Source: Otatea glauca (taxonomy: Eukaryota; Streptophyta; Magnoliopsida; Poales; Poaceae). Taken from it: a stretch of DNA of 64,000 nucleotides. Below the pieces are notes generated by a model, which saw only the letters and a program-made list of their open reading frames with translations, searched no databases and was not told the DNA's origin. Positions 35,377 to 45,798 of the stretch are shown here, piece after piece. Position numbers and translations under genes: made by a program. Positions within the stretch are counted from its first letter, which is position 1. Every line of letters starts with the position of its first letter. The stretch covers positions 59,557,524-59,621,523 of the forward strand of contig CM070722.1 in the NCBI GenBank assembly GCA_036346275.1, written 5' to 3'.

Positions 35377-35492
35377 TTCATAGACGACTGTTACCAAAAA
35401 TCTGTATACTTGAGATGTGCAATACAGATTATTCAAATTAACCTTTCTACGAGTTGTATTGATTAGCAAAGAACAACTCCGTTGCATTCACA
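35377..35492. repeat. Direct repeat, right copy
   Basis: Right partner of 32215-32330, same strand. Confidence 0.75.
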
Positions 35493-35588
35493 ATTTTTAC
35501 TCCAAGATTTCCTGCAAGATAGCAGAGTAAGGCAAATCTAAATATACACAGGAAAAACAAGAAATTCAAAGAATTGCACAACAATATC

Positions 35589-36225
35589 TTAACAGAAGAA
35601 CCAGGGGACGGCACATCGGTTGTAGGAAACAGGGAGGCGCTGGGCAGCGAGGCTGCCATTGGGGTCCATTTGTTTGGCATCTGCCGTTGGGGCGTCGAGC
35701 AGATAGGGGTTGCAGTAGGGACAAGCGACGGCATGGCCAGCGCTGGTGCAAAGCAGAATAGGGGTGGCGTTAGGGGTACTTGTCATTGGACAAGAAGGGG
35801 GTTGCATGACAAAGGGAGGGGCTGGGCAGTGGGGCCTGCACTGGGGCCTTTTGTTTGACATCCGGCGGTGAGGCGTGGAGCAGATCAGGGTCGCAGCGTG
35901 GATAGAGCAGATTGGTCGATGAGGCATTGGTGCTGGGGCGGTGAGGCGCTGGGGCTGGGGCGGTGAGGTGCTAGGGTAGAGCAGATCGGGCCGGGGCGGT
36001 GAGTCACTGGAGCTAGGGCTAGGGCAATTAGGCATTAGGTCTAGGACCGGTGAGGCGCTGGGGCTGAGCGCGCAGATCGACTGGTTGGCGTTGGGGAAGA
36101 GCATATCGAGAAGGCGCTGCCACGGAGGACAGGGTTGAAGGCGGCTGGAGGGTTGGGCGTGGCATGGTGGATGGGCTGGATGCGCCGCTAGGGAAGAGAT
36201 CACAGCCAAGGAGGAAGCAGTACAT
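35589..36225. repeat. GC-rich low-complexity block
   Basis: Built of irregular GGGGCGGTGAGGCGCTGGGG-like units plus two longer related blocks (GGGGCGTCGAGCAGATAGGG at about 35690 and GAGGCGTGGAGCAGATCAGG at about 35869). The open frames on the minus strand (up to 206 codons) are proline/serine rich products of this repetition, not a recognisable protein. Confidence 0.6.
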
Positions 36226-36489
36226 ACCTTGGACTTGACGTATTTGTTGAATTGATGACGTGATATCTAGATACCGGGGAAGAAAGTCACTGTTTAATCC
36301 TCCTAGGTCTAGTCAGTTATTAGTTCATAAATAGGAGTATTTGCAAATCTGAGAGGGAAACAATTCCCTGGCCTAGATAAAGAAGTATTTTGGAGGGAAT
36401 TGAATAAGTACTTGATTAGATTGGTGTGAAATAATTTGGTTCATCGTGTAGATTTGGTGGGAAACCAAATTGGGATATACTAAACCTAC

Positions 36490-36690
36490 ATATCGTTGCA
36501 ACAAAATTTAAATATCGCAACAGTACAATTTTGTTGTAAAAGTAATCAGTTAATACAACAACAAAAATTCATTGCAATACTAGAGATTTATTGCAACGAA
36601 AATAAAAAATATCACAACAATTGAGAATTGTGGCGATATAACAAATTTATCACCACAAACAAATATTTCGTCACAATAATATTAACATAC
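36490..36690. repeat. Irregular TTGCAACAAAA-type array
   Basis: Variants of TTGCAACAAAA, TTGTTGTAAAA, CGCAACA and ATTGCAACGAAAA recur every 20-30 bp. The same vocabulary in the other orientation appears at about 43020-43290. Confidence 0.6.
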
Positions 36691-36699
36691 CGTTCGGTC

Positions 36700-38495
36700 T
36701 TAGATAACTTCGTGCTAATAATGTGTTGAATAATTGAGAGGACGGTCATAGATCAATCCCAATTCGCCAAGCGAAAAATCAGAATAATAATGATGAAGAT
36801 AAATACACAATATACAGGAGAGAACACAATATATATGAGTCGAACTCTCTTCTCTTTATTGATTGTATTCTTTGATTCACCTACAATGTGTGGAATAGAT
36901 ATTTCTTAGCGGTGCGATGACACGATAGCAAGCTAGACAGCATTATTTGCAGCAATCAAAATCGGCACGCGTCACCATCCGCCGCAGGCCGGGGCAGTTG
37001 AGTGATCAAATCTGATCGCTTACGGCACACGCTGGGCTGCCGCTGAACTAACAAAATAGAATCGAAGCACGTACTCGACGTCCCCACCCGTCGAGAAACC
37101 GGGCATCCTTTGCAGGAGGCATTAGCTGGGAATTTTTCGAGTTCCAAACGATGTCATTACCTTATCGTCCGTCCAGCGCTAGCTACGTCGGCGAGTTCTT
37201 CTACTTAATCCAGCTACTAGTTACCGTCGACGAGTCATCGTTCGTGCGTCTGTTGTGCTTGGCTCGATCGGTTTGAATTTCGAATCTCGGAGACGCGTCA
37301 TCCCAGAGCTAAGCCCAGAGGCGTCGCATGGATTTCTCTCGTCGTCGTGTCAGTAAGTGCAGGTCAGCAGCAGCGAAAAGACAACACGTAAAAGTAAGAG
37401 TGCCGTAGGCATGTGATGCTAGCGAGACGGTGGCCGCCTCCTATTGGCCGGCCGCATCCGTGTTGCTCTCGTGGATCGGCGGATGGATGGATCCGTACAC
37501 GGTACGACGGCACGGCACGGCGCGCATCAACGGCCAGCCTCTCTCGTCAGCTTTTACGCAGCAGAGGTGGTCCTCTCCCCTCTGCTCACGGCTCACCTCA
37601 CCTCAGGTAGTGTGATACGCTGTGTCCCCGGCTCCAGTGGCCGTGTATATAGTTGCTATGCACAACCAACCTTTAGCTCAAAATTGTTTCTCAACTTTTC
37701 CCATTGTACTCTATTTTTTCTTAGTCAAAGAAATGTATGTAACACGAAAACACAACTATAAATTGTTCTTATATTCATTAGTAAGAAGTTCGAAGGGTCT
37801 AGAAAAGGTTTACGACGACATTTTCCGATGCTATGACTTCAAAACAATATGCACACGATTCTTCTTTTTAAAAATTTCAGGCAGAAGTATATCTCCTTAG
37901 AAATAAAGATTATTGTTTTAGAAAATACAAAAAAAGACTTGCATGCCTCTGTATTAAGATAGGGTCAAGAGCAATATAAAGTTCGTACAAAAGACTCTGG
38001 TAGTCTGGTTTTCAGTCGTTGAATTTTTTACGATTCTTTTCACGGCGCCTTCCACCTCCATGAAAATATCTTCGAACACGTATCACGGAATCCAGATCTC
38101 TGTGAAGTACCTTTCACACACTCTTCTTCGCATGAAACCACCTGTCGTATTCTTCAGAAAAAATTTTACCGTACGCTTTAGCAAACGGTGCACAGAGAGA
38201 TACGTCGTAACAAAACTTGAAGCCCCTTCCAGCACAGCTGGTGATACCTATTTTTATCATGTATAAGGAGTGTGAGAGGTGGTCGGGCCACAGTAGCACG
38301 AATGAGCACGGTAATGTGAGTATGGCAACTCGTCCTCCTATGATCCTATGTTTTCCGGACGTGGTAAGAGATAAGGGTCGTCTACCGTGCCTTTCACAAT
38401 ACGAAAGTGAGCTATTTTTTGTAAATATGCTTGTGGGAAGCTGAATTTGTAAAAAAACGAGCTTTAAAGGTTAGATAAGCACAATATTCACATGA
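36700..38495. other. Intergenic DNA, no supported gene
   Basis: A mixed-composition region at about 36950-37640 has open frames on both strands but no domain, splice pattern or homology I can recognise. The remainder is AT-rich. Confidence 0.4.
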
Positions 38496-38504
38496 ATTCT
38501 CAAA

Positions 38505-38816
38505 GTAAATGTTAAAAAATTATACATTTTTTTGTACAAACTATCAGAAAACTACATATTTTAACTCTTATTCCACAAAACTACTGATTTTAGGAAAACT
38601 TGTGTCACAAAATTATAAGTTTTAGATTTGACCGTCATGATGTTTCCATATGGTCCACATTGTCAAACTCATTATAAGAAACAATCAATTCTAAAATCTA
38701 TAGTTTTGAGATATAAGTTCTCTTAAAATTTGTAATTTTGTGAAATAAAAATTAAAATCTATAAATTTATGATAGTTTGTATAGTATAAAAACATGTATT
38801 TGTGTGAAATTTACTC
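38505..38816. mobile_element. Mutator-like MITE, related to 56614-57199
   Basis: The right terminus, reversed, is GAGTAAATTTCAC; the left is decayed (GTAAATGTTAA). Flanks are ATTCTCAAA (38496-38504) and TTTCTCAAA (38817-38825), an 8-of-9 match. The interior uses the same phrases as the copy at 56614: TATCAGAAAACTACA, AAACTACTGATTTTAGG, and the inverse AAAATCTATAGTTTTG. No coding capacity. Confidence 0.7.
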
Positions 38817-38825
38817 TTTCTCAAA

Positions 38826-39408
38826 TGGCCGGAAAGCTGCCTTCTGTCTGTGTTGCTAATGGCACAAGATTCTAGGAGCAATTTTTTAAGAGCTGGAGTA
38901 AACTACAGACCAGAGCATCAATATCCATCGTCCATTTCAACTGCAAGGGCAGCTGTGGCTCCCAAGTCCTGCATTGAACTCCTGTGGAAGGAGAAACTTG
39001 TCCAATTGCTTCTTGTTCTTTTTTTTTTAAACGAAAGTCCAGTTGCTGTTGATCACCAACTCTACTCCACATCCTAAGCAACACTAAGCCCATTCCTATT
39101 TTCGGAAACAGAACCATTTTCTACCTGGAACAAAATTGTACCATTATCTGTATTTCAGTTTCTGTTGGAGACATTGCAATAACACTTCTACCCCCATGTG
39201 ATGTCCATAGAGAAAAGCCCCGCCTCTCCGTTTAAGAAGAAACAATTGGTTAATGCAGCTAATTTATGACTTAAGTAACCCAGCAACGACCGGATGAAAT
39301 CCCAATAAATTGTTTGCAAGACCTAGATTACGGAGTAACAACAGCTCCGTGTCGAACACTCCGCTCCACTGTATTCTCACTCTAATTAAAAGAAATGACC
39401 ACACATCC
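38826..39408. other. Intergenic DNA, nothing recognised
   Basis: No gene, RNA or defined element found. Confidence 0.4.
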
Positions 39409-39648
39409 TGTAGGTTGAGTTTAAGTGTAATATAGATTTATTTCCTACTCTATCTCAAATCTACTTCTATATGGAGTCTGTTATGTATCATTATAAATAT
39501 ATCCATGTAGTTTATAGAAAGAGCAAAAGTTTAGTGTATATATCTTCTTATATAGTGATATAGCCTTTGAGTCTGTGTTTTTTTTTTTCTCGAAAGGATT
39601 TTCTATGTTAAATTACTGTCTTCAGTTCCTTCGATTCTATATTTTTAA
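39409..39648 (+). repeat. Left LTR of the RanBP1-carrying element
   Basis: Matches 42103-42335 in order and strand; start TGTAGGTTGAG versus TGTTGAG, with a 4-bp indel. Confidence 0.72.
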
Positions 39649-39845
39649 GATCCGAGCCACCGCCAGACTCCAGGAGCGACACTCGCACAGCGTGATCAAG
39701 ACGACATCGGCACCAAGACGCAATGGTATCAACTATCAAGTCGATATTTGTCGGCATCGAGAAACTACCACGAGACTCCAAGGCGACATCCAAGTCAGTA
39801 CACGATCGACAGTTTCAGGATCGAAGGTACACAGGCGCCTAGGTC

Positions 39846-40920
39846 GCCGGTCGCCCCCCATCATGCAGCTCGAGGAGGTGACCGTCACCACCAGCGAGGA
39901 GGACGATGACGCGCTCCTCGACATGAAGGCGAAGCTATACAGGTTCGACAAGGAGCGGAACCAGTGGAAGGAGAGGGGCACGTGCACCACCGTCAAGCTG
40001 CTCAAGCACAAGGAAAACGGCAAGGTCCGCCTCGTCATGCGCCAAGCCAAGACCCTCAAGATTTGCGCGAACCACCGAGTGATCTTGGCCACGAAGATGC
40101 AGGAGCACGCGGGCAGCGACAAGTCTGGCATGCGACGGACTTTGCTGACGGAGAGTTCAAGGAGGAGATGATTGCCATCCGATTTTGCTCCGTGTAGGTC
40201 TGTAAGAAGTTCAGGGACTTGGTTGAAGGGATTGCCGAATACTACCTCTACTAAAGATGGGAGGATTCTCGGCACCAGAGGCATTTGAGTTGGAAGTGAG
40301 TCGGCTCGGCTGAGAAAAAAAAATTACGTTAGGGTCTTTTTTTTCGTGAAAAAAATTATGTTTAGATCCTTTTTCAGAAAAAATGGTACGATTAGGTCTT
40401 TCTTTTGCGAAAGAAAAATATGTTGCGCTTATGCACTTTTTGCGTTTTTAAGCGTTGCGTTCAGGTCTTTTTTTTTTTGAAAAATCAAAATTATGTTTAG
40501 GTCCCTTTTCAGAAAAAGAATACGTTTAGGCCTTTTATATGGAATAAAATATATACTACGTTTAGATTTTTTTTCTATTTTTAGTGTTCCGTTTAGGTAT
40601 TTTTTTAGAAAAAAAAAACCGTTTAGGTCATTTTCTGTTGAATAAATGCGAAAAAATACGATTACGTTCGTATCCTTTCAGCCGTTTCACGTGTTTTCTC
40701 GATTTTCTCGCGTGGGAGCAACAATCGCACGTTTTTTCGATTTTCTCACGTGTGGAACGACGGTCATGGCGTGGCACGCCGCGGTCAATTATCCTGTCAC
40801 TTTCAAAGAAGGACGACAAAGAAAGTGAAGAAGGTTCATCAACTGTTGGACTGCTTGAGAAACTCAGCGCCAGTGATAGCAAATCTAAGGAAAGCGCAAC
40901 AAAGGAGGAGACAAGACGAC
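39846..40920 (+). pseudogene. Ran-binding protein 1 fragment, captured, interrupted and frameshifted
   Basis: RanBP1 binds Ran-GTP through a pleckstrin-like Ran-binding domain and assists GTP hydrolysis in nuclear transport. Here the domain starts at MQLEEVTVTTSEEDDDALLD and runs through AKLYRFDKERNQWKERG, VKLLKHKENGKVRLVMRQAK, TLKICANHRVI and MQEHAGSDKS without any intron. A one-base shift at about 40129 moves the frame to HATDFADGEFKEEMIAIRF; a stop (TAG near 40196) precedes VCKKFRDLVEGIAEYYLY. After a 550-bp interruption the conserved C-terminal tail resumes at 40806 (KKDDKESEEGSSTVGLLEKL). The first residues of the domain are also damaged by an extra C near 39855. The copy is clearly non-functional. 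Intronless sense sequence fits capture from mRNA by the surrounding LTR element. Confidence 0.88.
40310..40640. repeat. Degenerate minisatellite interrupting the RanBP1 relic
   Basis: About eight units of roughly 35-50 bp, each with a version of TACGTTTAGGTCTTTTTT followed by an A-rich run (for example near 40324, 40357, 40390, 40462, 40493, 40525, 40556, 40585 and 40618). Confidence 0.7.
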
Positions 40921-42102
40921 AGTTTCATCCGCACTTCCGTTGATACGTGCAGGCGAGAAGATTACCGGGAAATTTCTACGGCCCTGTTTCACGTACACCG
41001 AAGTACCAAGGATTATCCAAGCCTGTTGCTACATGTGTAAAAATGAAATATATCGTAAGATTTATCACCTCAATTCGGTGATTTCAACTCGTCTCGACTC
41101 CGTTCCACGACTCGATTTATATTGAGCGTTCTCAACTCTGGCAACTGTTTCAGCTTCAAAATTTCGCCAACATCATCGCCCACGCCGTCCGATGCCATGC
41201 CTAGGCGCCGATCTATGCTATCTCCATTGACAATCTTCTACCATAGTTGATTGTTGCATTGTTTTTGTTGGAGGTGGATTTCATTGCAATTAATACAGGC
41301 CATTGCAGCAAGATCCACATATATAAAGTCTAAGGTAGAGTTGCAGACTTTCAACATAATGAGTTAATTTAGGCTACGTTGACCGAGGAGACTTTGAAAA
41401 AACAAAAAAATCAATGTTGATTAAGAAGACAACTGAATTTGGTGTTCAATCACTGTTTGGATTTATTGCATTTTTGGATTGCTTGCGCGATCATTATGAA
41501 TACTTTGGCATCATTAATTCTTCAGAATTTGATGATACCCTGATGGTATCTAGTATTATACTCTTTGGAGTCTTATCGTTTAAAAGCGAATGTTTTGCTC
41601 CAATATCAGTTTGAGATGAAGGATTGAAATGCAAGAAGAAGTTTACTTCTGCGTGGATACTACAACATTGTTCAGTTATCATAGCTCGATATGAGTAGTC
41701 TACTGTAATTTATACTCCATTGATGGTACAAGAGTTCCTTTCATCTTAACAATTTTGTAGGAGCAGTTCAACCATATCATGGAATTTTATTATATTTGAA
41801 ATTGACAGTTTGATGTACGTGATGACTACACATGTAAGTTGCTCTTTCAATGAGCACTGTTTGCCGAATTTTATGTTCCAGGTGGAGCATATAAAATATA
41901 CATGATATATGTTCTTTGTTATCTATCAAGCGTCACAGGTAATGTTTTGTCTTAAAAGAAGCGTTTGGATAAGATTGTTCTAGTCTTTCTTGTTTAGAGT
42001 AGTCAATTGGACTTTCGGCGTACAAGGTGTTCATAATGATTTGTTTCGAGAAGAGTTGTATTATATTTTGGTTACAAGAAGAATTTGTCTCAAGGTGGAG
42101 AT

Positions 42103-42335
42103 TGTTGAGCTTGAGTGTGATACGAATTCATTTCATACTCTATCTCAAATCTACTTCTATACGGAGTATGTTATGTACCACTATAAATATATCCCTATAG
42201 CCTATAGTAAGAGTAAGAGTTTTATTATAAACATCTCATATAGTGATATAGCCTTTGTGCACCCATATTTTTTTTTCTAAAAGGGTATTCCATGTTAAAT
42301 TCCTATCCCTTGTTCCTTTGATCCCATATTTTTAT
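42103..42335 (+). repeat. Right LTR of the RanBP1-carrying element
   Basis: Begins TGTTGAGCTTGAG directly after a polypurine tract. Homology with the left LTR stops around the ATATTTTTA word. Confidence 0.72.
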
Positions 42336-42339
42336 CTTG

Positions 42340-43815
42340 CATTTTGTAACACAATCTCTTCCTCTCCTGTTGCTTCTTCTCTACTCTCTCCACCCAAACT
42401 CTTCACTCCAACCCTATTTCTTCCCTAATTACACAAATAAAATACCATAATCAACTGTTGTATGTATGATTTATGTATTTCCCATCCTTAAATCTACCTA
42501 AGCATCCACTTAATTTAGACATGCATTCTTCCCCGTGTTCTGCCTCATAGCAAGGCTCTTTATCGACTGACTCGATGTCAAGGAGTGACACATGCGCTGC
42601 TACCGTGGCAAGAGCAGCCATGGTGCCTAGGCAACTACTCTTGCTCCTTTTTTTTCTTCCTCCTTCGGCGGCCACAAGGAGAGAGAGTCGATGTGGTTAG
42701 CAGTTCGAAGGGTAACGGGTCAGCCTTGCCCCCTGCCCAATTGATAGGTGCCGCTGAGGCAAGTTGAGATTCGTTACCGTCAGGCGCGATCTGGCTGTCC
42801 GTACCCCGACACTACCGAGGGCTCCTCTTAGCAACGCCACTTTCATCTAATGACCAGTGATGTGGCTAGCAACAAGTCAATGGTGGCAACGAGGCGGTGG
42901 TGTTTTGGCCACATCTCGTCTTCTTTGAGTCTTGTTCATGTTGATCGTTGCAATAGGTTAATGGAATTTTTGTAGCTATTTTCTTGAATGTTGCAGACTT
43001 GAGTACTCCTCTAAAATAGTTGTTATAGTCAGAGCTAACTATTTGTTGCAACTGCTCTTTCCCTTTGTTGCAATAAGATTGTTTTTTATTGCATCTATTA
43101 TGTCTATTTGTCGCACTAGAATTTTGGTTGTTGCAACAAGAGTGTTTTTTGTTGCATCATTTATATCAATTTGTTACGTGAGAATTTTTATATTGTTGCA
43201 ATAGGTATTTGTTGATGTTGCGTTAGTGTTTTTATATGTTGTATCATAGTGTTGGTTTGTGTCCTTACAACAGGAAGTTGTTTTGTTATAGATGCTCGAT
43301 TTTTTTTATCCGCTATATGAGCTCCGGTAACGTAAGCGCTCAAGCTATGCCATGGCATTCTGACTGGCACTCAAGCTTCGCCACCAATCCCGGCCACTAG
43401 GCGCAACCTCCACTAGCACCGCCATGTAGAGTCGAGCTTGAGCCTCTGGTTTCTCACCGGCAATGCCACAACCTCCTTTTTTTTTTATTGTTTCTACTAC
43501 TCTTCGTCCTTCACGTGCCTCCTCATCCAATATTAGGCGTTCTGCAGGAAGGAGATTAAGGAGAGGAAGAGAAGTGGGTGGTGATCATCGTGCATTGGGC
43601 GTTGATTGTTGCATCAAATGATGAAAGAGAGCGCACAAAGCTAAAGCTGGGATCGGGCGTCGAACTCGTCGTTCTTTATAACTTAGATGTCATACAGCTT
43701 GGACTAGCCAACGGTTTACAAAACGATTAAGACTTTCCTAAGTTGCCATATCCAAATCTGTCTATCCAGAGACGGATTATAAAGATAAACTAACAACTTG
43801 AGAAAAATAAAATTG
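42340..43815. other. Intergenic, with a TTGTTGCAA-type array
   Basis: No gene recognised. About 43020-43290 is an irregular array of GTTGCAA, TTGTTGCAT and TTTGTTGCAATA words, the counterpart of 36490-36690. Mixed-composition flanks (42540-42960 and 43320-43700) have no identifiable coding content. Confidence 0.45.
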
Positions 43816-44090
43816 TTACTCCCTCCAATTCTGAATACACGTCATTTTAGCTTTCAAAATTTGTTTTTAAATGCATATCATTATACAGTTTTGAGATAAT
43901 TTTTCATCATTTTTCCTTATATACCCCTCTCCTTTGACTATTTTTAATACCATTTAATACTATAGACTAGAGTAATACATACTATACAATAGCAATAAGT
44001 AGTATAATAAAAGAGGATAATTTAGTCTTTTGTATACTTACTTTGATCGAAATACAGAATCCTAATAAAAGAAGATAATTTAGTATCGAT
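43816..44090. mobile_element. Stowaway-like MITE remnant
   Basis: Starts TACTCCCTCCAATTCTGAAT, the typical Stowaway left terminus after a TA. The inverted right end is not recognisable, so the element is truncated or decayed. Confidence 0.4.
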
Positions 44091-44257
44091 GAAGGAAGAT
44101 AATAACAGGAACCAGACAACCATCGAGATTCCACGAAAAGAGAGGAAAGAATGACAGAGGTTGAGTTATACTACCACAAATTGGAACTATCGGGGCAGGT
44201 CCGCGTGCGATGCCGCGCCGCGAGGAAAAATTCGGTTTGAGTTTTTTGCAAATCGAT

Positions 44258-44665
44258 TTTGCGGAACTACGGTTTTTTCTTTTCAAAATAACCGGTATAA
44301 GGACTTATTAGCGATTTCAAAATTTTCTAAATCTTCTGGGTCGAAAGAATCGGCGCTCGTGTCGAATTTGCGGAACTATAGGGACCTTTTTGCAAAATAA
44401 CCGGCGGAAGGACTTGTTCGCGATTTCAAATTTTTTTAAATCTTCCAGATCGAAAGAAGTAGCGCTCAAGTCGAATTTGTGGAATTTTGCGGAACTACGG
44501 GGTGTTTTTTTTGCAAAATAACCGGCGGAAGGACTGTTCGCGATTTCAAAAAATTTTAAATCTTCCGGGTCGAAAGAACCGACGCTCGTGTCGAATTTGC
44601 GGAACTACGGGAACTTTCTTGCAAAATAACCGGTAGAATGACCTGCTCGTGATTTCTAATTTTCC
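44258..44665. repeat. Tandem repeat of about 105-125 bp, 3.5 copies
   Basis: Each unit contains TTGCGGAACTA, then TGCAAAATAACCGG, GGAAGGACT, CGCGATTTCAAA, TAAATCTTC and TCGAAAGAA. Starts lie at about 44260, 44365, 44489 and 44598. The third unit has a small internal duplication (GAATTTGTGGAATTTTGCGG). Confidence 0.8.
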
Positions 44666-44769
44666 GTGGAAGGACCTATCTGCGATTTTTGAATTTGAGG
44701 GGTGTTTTTCGAAAAAAACGACGTTACGCTCTCCGCGTTCGAAATCTTCCGTGTATAATAGATATACAT

Positions 44770-45798
44770 TATTATTATTCCATATAATACATTTTGCTGA
44801 CGGCTGAGGCGGCTGAGCAAGATATGGCCATCCTTTACTCGACAAGTGTATCTTACTCATATCTGGAGGAATTTTTCTTAGTTCCGCTCATGACTCATGA
44901 GTAAAGTGAGATGAACGGTTCATAAATTAAAGCAAATGGAAATGCGTTCCAGGTGTCGGCACTCAGCTCCGCCGCATATATCTACCCCTGATTCTCTCCA
45001 TGGATCGCTCTTCCTGATGCCATAATGACGTCCAAGAATCGTTGGCGTGGTGTGGTCATGGCGATCATGCCCGTGAAATGAATGGGTTCTTGCGTCCACC
45101 AAATGGAAGGGACGGTGGAGATGCTCATGACTCAGGGGGGAGAGTCGAGAGAGACTATTTTTAAAAGTTCTTGCCATCTCGTGACACAGAGCTTTATGAT
45201 CAGCAGCAGTGCTTGCAACAGATGCATGGTGTTCTTCAGGTTTTCAAAATACAAGTGAAAATCAATTTCTGAAATAAAAAACAACCCCAAAGATTAGTCA
45301 AAAAACAACCCCAAAGATTAGTCTTGCAGCGCTAGGAGACGATGAATCCACGATAAAAAAAAGTTTCGCACCAATACGACCGGACGACTTTGCAATTGAT
45401 CTAAGAAAGAAACTCACGGTAAATGAGCATCACCGCCGAAATTCCAAAACCAACCCCTCGCTCTGCTCCAGGACCAGATGGAAGAGCCTTTTCATCAGTC
45501 GCCATCCTGCCGTGCTCATAGGCCAACCCAACCCAACGCGACCGGCAGCGACGGACCAACCCGTAAAACACACAACTTTGCTCGTAGTTTTGCGCCTTTT
45601 GCCCACCTCCTCTCCTGAGCCCCCTGGCAAAAAGAAGTAAGTTGGTAACCTTCACCTCTCCATCCCCACCACGCCACGCCGCAGCACCAACCCCAACCGT
45701 CGTCGGCCACATTTAATCGCACCACCACCGCGTCCCCGCAATCGATCCCGCGACGCGATCGCGCCACCGCCTTGCCGGCGAAGGAGGAGGAGGCGAGG
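44770..45798. other. Intergenic and 5-prime flank of the GT14 gene
   Basis: No gene seen. The final 150 bp are CA/CG-rich and probably form the promoter and leader of the glycosyltransferase gene. The open frame extends nine codons upstream of 45799 but contains no ATG. Extensive minus-strand frames here are shadows of GC-rich DNA. Confidence 0.45.

Larger units (their letters stand above)
39409..42335 (+). mobile_element. Small LTR retroelement carrying a captured RanBP1 fragment
   Basis: Collinear direct repeats of about 235 bp lie at 39409-39648 and 42103-42335, sharing TACTCTATCTCAAATCTACT, GTTATGTA, ATAAATATATCC and TATAGTGATATAGCCTTTG. The right copy begins TGTTGAGCTTGAG immediately after AAGGTGGAGAT, the polypurine tract typical of plant copia-type elements. 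After the left repeat GATCCGAGCC is a degenerate match to the methionine tRNA primer site. The interior has no polymerase but contains sense-oriented coding sequence of a host gene (39846-40920). TSDs are not clear. Confidence 0.7.

Noticed and set aside
35589..36209. 206-codon minus-strand open frame
   Set aside because: Composition is dominated by P, S, C and A from a repetitive GC-rich block; starts and frames overlap on both strands and no domain or splice structure is visible.
39846..40171. Calling the RanBP1 frame a functional gene
   Set aside because: Frameshift inside the Ran-binding domain, a stop further on, and a 550-bp interruption before the conserved C-terminal tail.
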